Source of the DNA: Rotaria macrura
Lineage: Eukaryota; Rotifera; Eurotatoria; Philodinida; Philodinidae
Assembly (NCBI GenBank): GCA_900239685.1
Contig: OENT01000189.1
Location: 63,371 to 127,370, forward strand
Length of the DNA stretch: 64,000 bases
Direction: 5' to 3'
Under the pieces are notes generated by a model. It made no database searches. It worked only from the letters and a program-made list of their open reading frames with translations, and had not been told where the DNA came from. A program made the position numbers and the translations under genes. Below are positions 25,524 to 36,943 of the stretch, in pieces. Numbering within the stretch: the stretch's first letter is position 1; each line of letters starts with the position of its first letter.

Positions 25524-25866
25524 AATAGAGTTCCAAGGTCGTTCGTTCCGGAGCCCGGATCAGGTCGGAACCCACAGGAATCGGGATATTTTCTGGCTTC
25601 TTCCTGCCGGTTCCGGTGTATTTCCGGCCGGAAAAACCATCGGAACATGAAATCAGTATTCCGACCGGAATTATCCGTACCAGAAACCTGCATATTCCGG
25701 CAACTTCCGAAAACCGAAAATTTCAAGGGAATACCTCAGATCAGCCCGAAACCTACTGGAACTATGGCAAGTTACGCCGGGATCCAATCGGAAAATAAAA
25801 TAATCCGGTGAAGAAGCATCGGAAAACAGTTGGAATCGACCGTATTCCGACCAGATTATTTCTGCT
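25524..25866. repeat. GC-rich block saturated with CCGG/TTCCGG motifs
   Basis: About 340 bases in which CCGG, TTCCGG, CCGGAA and TCGGAA recur in both orientations every 10-20 bases, unlike the AT-rich flanks. The open frames here are products of this composition. The style matches 26530-26962 and the other motif-saturated elements in the window. I could not define both ends. Confidence 0.5.
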
Positions 25867-26529
25867 TCGGAAATCGAGCATCCGCTTGAAAAACAATCAC
25901 ATCGAATATTAAATTCTCATTTATATCATTCCTAGATACTCAAATCATCATTTTACTAAAAAAGACCTTGAAAAGGCCTTATTGGGATTTTTTTCTCAAT
26001 CCTTCATTTTAAGGACAATGTCGATGACATGGATAGTTTACCATACTATCATGGTTTCGCGTGAAAATTTTAGATGCCTTACTTGAAGTGTTATTGTTTT
26101 CAGTGCATTAGTTTGCATTCATAATTTCTTTGATAAAAATTTAAAATGATAGGTCATTTAGAAACTTTGCAAGCGTCACTTACCTTGTTTGAAGACTCAG
26201 GAAAGTCTAGAAACACTGATGTTTAACATGTGTGCTGTTCTTACACCGATCGTTTTCGGTTTGTCAAAGTCTAAAAATGTGATTTTAGGTCGTCGGACTT
26301 AAAATTCCCATATTTGTGACAAAAGCGAGTTTGGAGAGAAATGTGTTATCTTTTACTGGAATGATTTTTGTTCCCACGGGATCTTCTGGTGTTGTTTCAG
26401 GCTTGTCAAAAAAAGAAGTAAAAGCTGGCTTCGAAATCCGGAGACTTTGCTTAGTAATGCTGAGTATTTGGTGCTGGTTGGAAAACGGCCAGATGGGTTT
26501 TCGTAAGCTTAGCGGAAATGGTCAGATCT

Positions 26530-26962
26530 GAGCCTGATTCTCTCCGGATGGGAAAATTGCTTTTTCCGTAATCGGTATCCGGTCCGGAAACGGTCGGATT
26601 TGGACCGAATGTGGCCCGGGCTTGGAAACTGTGTTTTCCGGAATTCGTGGGAATAACACGGAATCCGGCCGGTTCCCGCCGTACTTCTTGGACCTGGGCT
26701 GTCAAACTGGAAATCAGCGAAACATGGAAGCCCCTACGACCCGAAATTTACAGAGTTTTTTCCGGTAGATTCCAACGAATACCTGTTCTTTCTTGCAGGA
26801 ATTGGAGGGAAATCATATGGAAAAAATTCCAAAATTTTCTGGCTCGAATGCTGCTTCCATGTTCTGGTGATTTCTGGTGTTTTCCAAGTAGCTACGGCGA
26901 CTTTCCAGTGTTTTACTGCCGGTTTCTGCAGTATCCGGTGGCCAAAATGATCGACCTGGGAT
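26530..26962. repeat. Second CCGG-saturated block, ending in GATCGACCTGGG
   Basis: About 430 bases of CCGG/TTCCGG/CGGTCGG-rich sequence. It ends at 26962 in GATCGACCTGGG, the complement of the left end (CCCAGGTCGATC) of the element at 28395. An internal GGACCTGGG at about 26691-26699 may be the end of another copy. Left ends were not found, so this is a partial or nested member of the CCCAGG-ended family. Confidence 0.5.
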
Positions 26963-28394
26963 GAAGGGGTTTTTAATTCAAAAACTAATGATGGATTCGG
27001 ATGCCCCGACTCTGATAACTTTTACCAAAGTGCCATCAAAAGACTGAAGAATCTAACAATAAGTTAAGCTCGTGTATATATTTTCTTGGCCGTGACACAA
27101 ACCCAGTGACAAGTTCTTTTTTTTCATATGATCCTCCATACAGTAGAGGGAATATTACCCAACCTCCAGACAAGGTGCTAAGGAAAGTAATCTCATTTTC
27201 TTGTAAATGTTTCTCTTACCTACCTCAAATGATTATGGCGTCAAACTGCATCATTCAGGAGTTCTATTGAAAAAAATGCCACTCATGGTTAACAAACTTA
27301 GAAAATATGCAATTCCTGGAGATTTGAATATCGATAATGCCGAATTGACTGAAACTGGGATTGGGATATCAAGGATACGCTTGGGTGGAGGGGGGGGGGG
27401 ATGGTGGTAGTGACTGTGCAGTGTGTGTGGGCGGGCACCTGTGTGTGTTAATCTTGTTCTACTTCACAACCACAACAACACCCTGAAACACTCACCTATA
27501 TACTTCATGCTACTGAGAAAATTGAGAATGAAAGAAAGCCGATACACAAAAACAGTTACTAAATCAATGACTGTGACAGGAAAAACTTATTTTTCCTCGT
27601 GTAATCTAAACCTTTCTTCGGCGGAAATGAATCTTATTTCTGCAAGCCCATGCCTGGACTTCAACACTCAAGCGGAACTTTTGCAGTGACTTACTTAAGT
27701 TTTGGATTTTTCCACTCCGACAACCCCTGCTCAAATTTCATTAACAACATTTTCCGCGTGATAAAAATCCTTCCTTCTACGAAGATACTGAAAAACGGAA
27801 TTCCGAATTCCTACTATAGAACTAGAATCCCAAAAGGAAATTACCTCTCGTCAAACTATATCAAAACCATTTATAGTATACTTTGAAACAGCATCTAACA
27901 GGTAGCTGCAATCAAATAAGCAGCCAGATTTTCTGGGAGATGACAATTCCATGCACAAAAAACTATTTTAACACGCAGATCTACAAGCCATGTATTGGAT
28001 CCAAAGCGTGCATCGAAACAGTTCCAAATAAAGCCATCAGACATATGAGCCTATCTACCAAAAACTACAGCGAGACAAAAGAAGTAAGATGCAACCAACG
28101 ATCAGAAACACATATTTCACCAAAACCGCGACCCAAAGAGATCTGATTGATCTAAACCACTTGCCCAAAGTACCCGAGTAATGGGAAACGCAAACGGAAA
28201 AGACCTGATCAGCTGGAACCACGAACATAAATAATCGGATTGGACAAAAGCACTTGCCCAAAAAGCTGGATTAGCCGAGACCGCGAACCGGAAAATTCTG
28301 ATTGGGTGTGGGTGTTGATGGCGACTTGCTTGCGGATGTCGGTGTGGGTGTCGATATGCTTCTGTGTGTCGTTGTGTGTAGGTGTAGGTGGCGG

Positions 28395-28704
28395 CCCAGG
28401 TCGATCAGAACGATCCGTAAACGGTCGTATACGATGAAAATACGGCCCGTTACGGCGTCGTATTATCCTGTTTTAACAGGGTCAGTATCACGGCCGTATG
28501 TTCTATAGAATACGATAGTATTAAGCTGTCTTCACGAGGGTTTTATAGTGTGTATACACTGTCCATGTACGGCCATAATGCTGACCTTGTTAAAACACCA
28601 TAATACAGCTTAAAACGGTCGTTTAACAGTAGAATACGATGTAAAAACGACCGTTAACGATACTGTTACGGCTATTTACGGTGGCCCGTTTTGATCAACC
28701 TGGG
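28395..28704. mobile_element. 310-bp CCCAGG-ended MITE saturated with CGGTCGT/ACGGCCG motifs
   Basis: The left end CCCAGGTCGATCAGAACG and the complement of the right end, CCCAGGTTGATCAAAACG, match at 16 of 18 positions. The interior is packed with ACGGCC, CGGTCGT, CGTATA and ACGATA motifs in both orientations and is largely self-complementary. It has no coding capacity. No unambiguous target duplication is visible. Confidence 0.65.
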
Positions 28705-29044
28705 GGTGTTTGTGTTGTGTGGGTCTGCGTTGAATTATAGTTTTCTGTGCGTGTTGGTCGGCGTTTTGGTTCGATTATAGAATTTTGGGATGCTGCTTCG
28801 GTTTTGGTGTGGTTGTTCACTCCGGGTTGATGTTTCGGTTAGCTGATTGTTTTCATCGCTGGATTTAGTTTTACTACTAATTAGTGGCACTTACTGCGAA
28901 ACTTGCGGACGGAGATTGTCTGATATCTGAATGATGGACGAATTGTTTTTTGCGAAATTGGAAATCAATTCGATTTCAGTTGCAATTGATTTTCAAGGTG
29001 AACGAACAACGCTAACTGAATGCAGTCGTTTTCATGGTGACCGA

Positions 29045-29876
29045 TCAATTCGTCGCCGTTCAATTCGTCGCATTCAATTCGTCGCCGCTCAATTCGTCGC
29101 ACACTCAATTCGTCGCGTTGCCACTATGTTATATATAATTTCGTTGCTCTGTCTGTCTCTGTTTTTCCCTATTAGAGAAAAATGTAATTAGTTTACATGT
29201 TTGTCTTCATCGTTCTGGCAATTAACTCATCAGTGTAAATTCTTTTTTTGAGGTATCTTCCCGTTTCATCGAAACTTTTTAAAATCCCGTTTCATCGACA
29301 AAATTATTTTCCCCTTTCATGGACACTTTATTCAGCTATGATTTCATGATTGCACTGAAGAACTGTTGCTGAAGANNNNNNNNNNNNNNNNNNNNNNNNN
29401 NNNNNNNNNNNNNNNNNNNNNNNNNNNNNNNNNNNNNNNNNNNNNNNTAATTTTTAATTTAAATTACTGAATGAGTTAATTTGAAGATTTATTTAGTAGC
29501 GTCCTCAGCAAGCTAGTGGCCTTTATACTCATCTCAGATTTAATAAGCCATTTATTAATGAAATACTGCTTAAACTGAACATGCCGACTTTTCATTTTCG
29601 AAATCTAAATAAATTTTGACTAACAGTATTTTCCAAGCTCCTTATCTGACAAGGACCAGAAAAACCATTTTTTCTCTAATATATACGAGTTATTACTAAA
29701 GAAACATAGATGTCGAATTTCTTGAAAATTAATTGTGAATTGTGTGATAAGATGAAACACAGTTACAAACATTCAATTAAAGAAAAACACGCGACGAAAT
29801 GAATGCGACAAATTGAATGCGCGACGAATTGAGTGGCGACGAATTGAGCGCGACGAACTGAGTGGCGAGGAATTGA
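29045..29876. mobile_element. Fold-back element with tandemly repeated CAATTCGTCGC termini (spans gap)
   Basis: The left end (29045-29117) has about five copies of TCAATTCGTCGC separated by 1-5 bases. The right end (29787-29876) has about six degenerate copies of the complement (GCGACGAATTGA). The interior includes the 72-base gap and, at about 29257-29325, three short repeats built on CCGTTTCATCGA. Ends made of arrays in inverted orientation are the hallmark of fold-back elements. True length is unknown because of the gap. Confidence 0.6.
29376..29447. other. Assembly gap (72 N)
   Basis: A run of unknown bases inside the fold-back element described above. Inverted-repeat structure is a likely cause of the assembly break. 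Confidence 0.99.
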
Positions 29877-31152
29877 CATAGTACCGTTTTCATTGGTTTC
29901 AAATTAATTGGAAAAACCGAGCAAATGAGTTGTGTAGCTGAATATTCAGGTGATTGTTTTTAACTTGTTTGCGTCTGTATACGTGTTCGATCAACGTGCG
30001 TGATATTTTGAATAGAAGTTCGTCTTGTTTTTCATGAAATCAGTATGTAGAAGTATGCACCGGTTAAGGACAAGTGCAGCTGATTGAGTACAATGCACTT
30101 TCGTTGTTCGTAGTTTGTATATAAAGTGCAATTTATTTTAGTTTCATTCAAGCAACTGCGTTAATATAGATAACTGCTATTTCCATGGTGCGAACTCAGG
30201 AGTCTACTCAAAAAACAAAAACCACAAGTATGTATTTCGGTAATACACTTTTTAGTATGAGTTTGTATTCATTTCTATAGAGCGAATTTTGGGACCGTGA
30301 ATTAGTAGAACTAGAATTCGATAATCTAATTTTCATATAAGACTGACTGCGTGTCTCGCAAAAAACGTCCGAAATTCACATTGAAAACATAAGGACAGAT
30401 CGAGTATTTTGAAGTTTATATTCTCGGAGTATCTCGACTTCCATGGATTGTGTATTCTATTTATTAGTACGACTCAATAGGTGAAACTGTTAGGTATCTT
30501 ATTGGGTTCGTTCATTGCAAAATATCCGTTTTGTAGGAAATAGCATACATTCGTAATTGTTAGATGAACCCGACTTAATTATCGTGAATACAATTGTCTT
30601 CCAGTGGGTGTTTGTGGAAGTCTGTACATCGGACAATACTGCGAGAGTAAGCAATTTTAATGGTGCAATGTCTAATTTTAGAGGCATTCGCTCACACTGT
30701 ATTCAAGTTTCGAAATTATTTTGTATGTCAGCATTTAGAACTGGCACGACAAGTATTTAGAAGAGTAGACTTTCCTATAATGTTCTTTATTTAAGGGAAA
30801 TCGGTCATTTGATTTCAATCAACATAGGCAATCGCAGTTACCCAGTATTTCGATTTTCTATCCGAGGAGGTCACTTGTTGTAATAAAAATGAAAAATTTT
30901 TTTATGCCTTTGTTCGATGTTTTGTGAAAGACGGGGAAAAACTAACATTCAACAGTTTGAAATGGACATTGAAATTTTTATTTATTTTAATTCATTCGAT
31001 GGCGGGAACATTTTAGTCCACTGCATGATACAAATGAATTATAAAGTAATTCTAAAGAATGAATTATATAATAATGCAATTGCCACAGAATTGTATTAAT
31101 AGTAATGACAGAGGCTCTCAGGTTCTACCAGGATCTACAAGTGTCTGCGAAA

Positions 31153-31209
31153 GTCTATGAGAGTCTACCAAGGTCTAAGCCATAGTAGAAGTGGTAGACT
31201 CTCGTAGAC
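31153..31209. repeat. Perfect-looking small hairpin
   Basis: GTCTATGAGAGTCTACCA (31153-31170) and TGGTAGACTCTCGTAGAC (31192-31209) are complementary at 17 of 18 positions around a 21-base loop. The surrounding 31105-31220 is rich in further TCTAC/GTAGA repeats, so it is likely part of a degenerate repeat block. Confidence 0.5.
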
Positions 31210-33302
31210 CCTTACAGACGCCGGTACATGCTTTCATACTCTGGTGTATTCTCATTCGCCTATATTCATAAAATTTGATAGTTGAATCGAATTGAAATTT
31301 CAGCTGAAACTTCAATCTTTATGCACATAGGCTACATGTCTTTCGACGTGGGTACCGGAGGAACCTTGCAAGTTGAACTTTGAAGCTTCATGTAAGTCTC
31401 TTGCATAAGATATGGAATTTTTATAGTATTTTGTAATTCACTTCTTTCATGGACTCTTTCAATCAAAGGCAAGGCATTTATTGAACAAAGGCACTTTTTG
31501 GGGATATTTTTATCATTATTGTCAAAACTTTTTTCAAAATAACGCTCCTTCTTACATATGGCTTGATGCAGTTGAAAGAGCTGTTTTAGAATGTTACCTG
31601 GGTTTACTACTAAAATAATGGCTTCTTGACAAAACTAGGAACTTGTAGGCAAAAATCTTCGATTTTAAGAGAGTCACAGCAGCAGCTGTAATTATCATCA
31701 TGAATTTCTGGTATGAACAATTATGCGCTAGCCATGGGAGAACAATTGCACGTAAGCTTTTTCTAGTCTTTAAAAAAGGGCAAGTCTGATTTTGAAAAAC
31801 GTTTGGGTACTTAGGCACCGACTTTTCCCCCAGAAAAAGACTTACTGTTGTATATGATTCGATGCAGTTGGACCAAATGCTCCGAATACCGCCTTATTTT
31901 TGTATCGAAATATTCAAAAACTCTAAAACCTAGAGATTCCTGAGTAAACCCGAGTTTTTCAGAATATCTTTTGTCTGGTCTACATTCACTGAAACAACAC
32001 GGCGGCGCCGTGTCCAACGATAAATCGTAGATGGGAGAATAATTGGCAAAGTTTCAGCTCAGTTGAGTTGAAATCTTTGTAACATCCACAAAATACGATT
32101 TGATCGATTTCGCTTCGTACTTTCCATCCAATAATCAGTTTTTCTCTACCATTTCAAACGAAACTCTGTCAGAAGCAGTTGATTTCGAGCAAGAAACTTT
32201 AGTAGCCCTCTACAAAGATTTGATGATTAATTAAAAAGACGTCATCAATAGTACATCGATGCTACTTATGTCTGCTAGCATTAATTAATCTTCATTAAAT
32301 ATGCTCCAAGCCTCGATATTTTGAGTCACCATATTGAAAATTAAAATCCATAGATTACATCAATATCCATATTGTACTTTGAGCGAGCGAAAGGTCATAC
32401 AGCAAATCGGACAAACTTTGGTATCTATTCGGGTATCAATGATTCTCATGACGTCTCAACGAGAATCTGACGGTGTGTCGTTCTCGAGATCACGGTGCAA
32501 CAAAATAGGGAGTCTCGATGCGGATGTCCAGAAAGAAAACGTTTTTGCCGATGATCGCTACACAGTGCTTCCTTTCGTAATGATTTCTTCACACAATATA
32601 GTTCATGGGCTAATCATACGTTTCGGTTGGTCTTCATGATGTCGAAAGAAAAAATGTCGAAAAATTATATTGACATGATACATTGTAAATTCATATTTTA
32701 AAGAGTTGGAAACATATAGTGCATTATTGTATGAAATTAAGCTGAAATTTTAACAGTGAGACAAATTTAAGAACACATAAAAAATAAAAAATGTCATTTT
32801 TTCACAAACTGAACGAACCTCAAGTTTTTCTTTTTCTGACAGATGACTAGGGCTGTCCACAGTTTTCATCAATAGATTAGTTGAATTATTATGAACTTTA
32901 GGCGCACAATCATAATAGTGCATGACCAATAAAAAGTAGTTGTTGTTGCTTTATTCATTTTAAAAGTATATTCATCGCTAACTAGTAGAGGTTTTTCTTT
33001 ATTTGAATTTATAAATGAAATAGCTGGAGATTTTGCTTGAATTTCACTAGTTAAAATTACTGAAGCTTCAGTCATGACTCTACAAGTTTAGTTATAAAAT
33101 AATTCTTCGTTCAACTCTTTTATTTTTACTTTTATCAATAGTTAGTCATCCCTATCAATACTGGTTAAAATTCTACACTAGTGAAATCATAAGGAAAAAC
33201 AATGCACTAAATTCGATTAGAATCGCCGTATACTATAGAGACATGATTATTTTTCTATTTTTCACTTGCGATATTTTTACACTTTAATATGTGTGTTTCG
33301 AC

Positions 33303-33399
33303 TAGGGGTGGCACTTTATCTTTACTTCACCGAATAAAGTAAAGTTGCGTTACTTTACTTTTCCGGATAAAGTAAAGTAAAGATAAAGTTCCAGCCCTA
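33303..33399. mobile_element. 97-bp hAT-type MITE with intact 8-base target duplication
   Basis: Both sides carry the same 8 bases, GTTTCGAC (33295-33302 and 33400-33407). The element starts TAGGGGTGGCACTTTATC and its other end complements to TAGGGCTGGAACTTTATC. TAGGG(G/C)TGG ends with 8-base duplications are typical of hAT elements. The interior is a near palindrome of AGTAAAG/CTTTACT motifs. Confidence 0.85.
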
Positions 33400-33743
33400 G
33401 TTTCGACATTATTCCTTTCGATATTTTTCAAGCACACCTACGTTTCGGACAGTTTTCATTTTAAAATATTTTGATTAGTTGATTACAGACATTATTTCTT
33501 TATATGTTAACGTTCACTGTTGAATCACACTGTGATCTTGTCAAATATCAGATTAGGAGAAATTTTTCATTAAAACCTCCATTAGTCACTTGATGGTGAT
33601 TCGGTTAACTTTTTCCTTGAGGAACTGGTCCGAAAAATAGCATACCAGAGAAAAGAATTCTTGATGAGAAAATTAAAGTAAAATTTAGAAAGCTATGGAG
33701 AAATTTCAATAGAAGAGCAGCTGTTATGGAAAATTATTCATGA

Positions 33744-34101
33744 CCCAGGAGAATCATTCCGACCATTGGATCCAATCGGATCCGACAGGCATCCGATCAT
33801 GTTTCTATCGGAGTTTCTCTTATCCGATGAAATCCCACGGATTCCTGGTTGCGATTCCTGATTCGGATCCCTAGTGTTGGATTTTATCGAATCCTACTAT
33901 CAGAATCCGATTGTATTTCATCGTGTGATTAGACAGGCCTCTACTGTTGGGTTTAAATGCTTATTCGTACTCAAATAAGAAAATAGGTTTCTTCCGTAGG
34001 ATCCGTTACTGTTTCCACAACCCGGATTCCCATAAGATTTCATCGGATCGTAGGATCCGATCGGACCCGATCGGATTCGGTATAGGATTCATTCACCTGG
34101 G
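33744..34101 (+). mobile_element. CCCAGG-ended MITE, copy 1, with TGA target duplication
   Basis: A 358-bp element with ends CCCAGGAGAATCATTCC and, complemented, CCCAGGTGAATGAATCC. It is flanked by a TGA duplication (33741-33743 and 34102-34104). The interior is dense in GGATCCGAT, CGGATC and ATCCGA motifs on both strands. A second copy in opposite orientation lies at 46146-46484 and is alignable over its length. Confidence 0.85.
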
Positions 34102-34149
34102 TGAGTGTTTCATTTCATGCTTACTCACGTGGATCCTTCGGGTTGTCTG

Positions 34150-34718
34150 AAAGTTCAACGGAAACGGCTTGAAACAGCTATAAAGCGGCATGTATTCTCA
34201 TCCTATTTAGAGGTAATCCGCAGCTCGTTTTACGGGCCGTTTCGTTTTGCTAAAAAACGGCCATCGCTCTTAACACTATTCACTTCTTTTTTCGAGCTGA
34301 CCGAAAATGGTGCCGTTTCAGGCCATTTACCGGTCGTTTTCTTCCACCTGGGTATTTCTTTCACTGATGATTACAATACGTGAAACACAATCGTCTGAGT
34401 AAATTTCACTGACCAGAACTGTAAGTTAACATATACCTGGGGACAACTAGATGTTAACGAACAATTTCCTCCTATCTCATATTGAATTAGTCCAATGACT
34501 CAGGTGGAAGAAAACGACCCGTATTTGGCCTCGAACGGCACCATTTTCTGTCCACGCAATAAACGAAGTGAATAGTGTTAAGAGCGATGGCCGTTTTCTA
34601 GCAAATCAAAATGGCCCGTAAAACAAGCTGCTAATTACGGCTAAACAGGATGAGAATTAATGCCGTCTTATGTAGTTTTATAGCTGTTTCGAGCCGTTTC
34701 CGATAGCCTTTTATACAA
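34150..34718. repeat. Inverted pair of about 210-bp AAACGGCC-rich repeats
   Basis: The arm at about 34150-34352 ends GTCGTTTTCTTCCACCTGGG. The arm at 34499-34718 starts CTCAGGTGGAAGAAAACGAC and is its inverted copy over about 200 bases, sharing ATAGTGTTAAGAGCGATGGC-type segments. About 145 bases of unrelated sequence separate them. The inward-facing CCCAGG-like ends and the motif-dense interior (ACGGCC, AAACGG) link it to the same family style. Confidence 0.6.
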
Positions 34719-35024
34719 TCGAAATGATCCTCCTGAGTACGTGCCGCAAGACTTTGTTCAAAAAGTAATTCATTGACGTCGTGCCAGATGGATTAAGCTG
34801 TCCACTACTTTGAAATTAGACTTGATTTTGACGCTGATATCAATGGCTGAAGCACTTCTTTATGAATTCAGTTGATAATTTGAGTAGCACTACATCATAT
34901 CATCAAAGCTTTCTGACGAAATTATGAGTACTATAACCTCACCTAGACACATGAGCCCAGGAAAATGTTTTAATTTTATGTTTTCCAAGCCAATATGAGC
35001 CGCATACTTGTCAACGCTTTGCTC

Positions 35025-35480
35025 ATCAACATCCATCTTGTCCCTTTACCGCTTTTAGTCTCTTTACTCCTTTCAGTCCCTTTAGTCTTTCTAATCGTTT
35101 GAGATGTTCTTAGTCTCTTTAATTCCTGTAGACCGTCTTAATCACTCTACTTCCATTTGCACTCGTTTACCTATTTTGCACCATTACTGTGTTAAGTATT
35201 TTAAGTTGCTTTAGCTTCCTTCAGTGGCTGTACTTCGCTTTATTGGCTTTAGGCTCTGCGATTTGTGAGTATCTCTCTATTCAATTCAGTGCATTTGTTC
35301 CCTTTAGTCCCTTTAGAACCCTTCTCCTATTTCGTCCATTGATTCCATGTTGATAGATTTAATCGCTTTTGTGATTTTAGTCCCGTTAGTCTCTTCGGTC
35401 CGTATATACCTATATATATGTTCTTTTAGTCCTTTTAGCCCTTTAGATCCTTTTATATCCTGTCGTTCTTTTGTTCGCTC
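35025..35480 (+). repeat. Degenerate TTTAGTCCC tandem tract
   Basis: Variants of CTTTAGTCCCTTTAGTC recur roughly every 15-25 bases through this stretch in one orientation (for example near 35083, 35305 and 35428), with heavy divergence. It resembles an old simple tandem array. No coding potential. Confidence 0.45.
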
Positions 35481-36943
35481 TAATTTCTCTAGGATAAGTG
35501 TATCGATATTGGTGTAGATGATATGAATTCATGCTCGCAGACTACGATCAAAAGAGACTTCAATGGAGGGGCAGAGTTTAATGGATCTAAATAGACTAAG
35601 ACGAATTAAGGGTTAAAGATTGACAACCATCAAAGTAATACGTGATAAATTTTGTTTTTGGTCGACCCTTCGCAAGGCCCGTGTGAACATGGTAGGCAAA
35701 CACTCCTAGAAAAAGTAGCTCAGCGTGTAGTTCTTCTGAACGTTTTGATGAATGTTGACAGAAAATTTAAATACCGCGGTAAGATCTCCATTACTTTGAA
35801 ATTATTTCTTAAAAAATTTTCCCTCTAGTTATCTATGTCACGGCTCTAAAACGATATGAGACGACGTTCAACCACTAACCAACTTAGGAGAAAAGCCTTA
35901 TTTATCACGTATTTACCACGACTTTATTGTTATAAGCTAGAGGTACGTATACATTGAGGTTTTGAATAAGAAGAATCGATTAGAATGTTCAGGTGAGTGG
36001 AGATCTCACTAGAGAGTTGCAGCGAACATAGAAGAACCACACAGAAAGAAAGAAATGGAATATACTTTAAGATATTAGAAGAGATCCCGTATATCCACTC
36101 ATGCAGAACGAAAGATGTACAGTTAGAATACATATATGTGATGACGTCACAAGAACGATTTAAGGAAAGAAAGAGAATATACATAAGGGATATCGCTGCT
36201 TTGTAGATATTCCGTGCTGAACTTATGAAGTTTCCAGGAGCTTTTCTTTACTATTCAAGGCATCGAAAGATTTCAGAAATGCAGAAATTCCACACATAAT
36301 TCTAGTCCTGATCACTTGATATGACTGCATAGAGTACGTTGTTTTAACCCGAAAACAATCATTTTGTTCTTTTGTTACGATTTTTCTTAAAGAGGCTTCG
36401 AAAAATCGATGCGCTGCGCACTTGCCGAATAATAGGTCTCTGACTTATATCAGTGTTTCGAGAATCATTCTTCAAAGCGTCATTGTAGGGAGTGAAAACT
36501 TTGCATGCCTAATAGACTTAGTCAGTTCCATAGTACAGCCAAAACTCTGTCAAATCGGAGATGAATAACTGTCGACGTGTGTTAGATTTTCTCAAAAACT
36601 CCCTTTTCAATGGTGTTCGTTGCCTACAAGCATTAAAGTATTACTTTTATGTATTATTTCTAATACGTAATTGTTGATTTTCCGATGCTCTATCGATCGA
36701 TAGATAATATTTAATTTGGACTGTTTGATTCACCAATTCATTATTTCAGATCAATTATCTGCCTGTGTTGCTATTGGTATTCATAAAAATCGGAGACTAT
36801 TCGACGATCAATAGACCAAGAGAAAAAAAAGTATGTCAATGAGAAACAGAGGTTCAGACATTGTCATGTGAAAGATGTTGCTGTTATTTCTGTTAAGACC
36901 GATTTTGTTTGGAAATTCCATTCCATATAGTTTCAATAGCACA

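Larger units (their letters stand above)
23536..36943. other. Gene-free, repeat-rich island of 13.4 kb
   Basis: No frame in this stretch has a recognisable domain or a believable exon chain. Base composition alternates between AT-rich DNA and short GC-rich blocks made of one repeated motif. Individual inverted-repeat elements and tandem tracts are listed separately. G/T-rich sequence lies at 28300-28395 and 28705-28870, and C/A-rich sequence at about 27440-28300. The assembly gap falls inside. Confidence 0.6.

Noticed and set aside
25487-26964. Several overlapping frames of 60-117 codons on both strands
   Set aside because: They arise from CCGG-motif saturation, which lowers stop-codon frequency. 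The translations are low-complexity and without domains.
23536-36943. Retroelement or virus-like coding sequence in the repeat island
   Set aside because: I looked for reverse transcriptase, integrase and capsid-type motifs and long terminal repeats and saw none; only short non-coding inverted-repeat elements are present.
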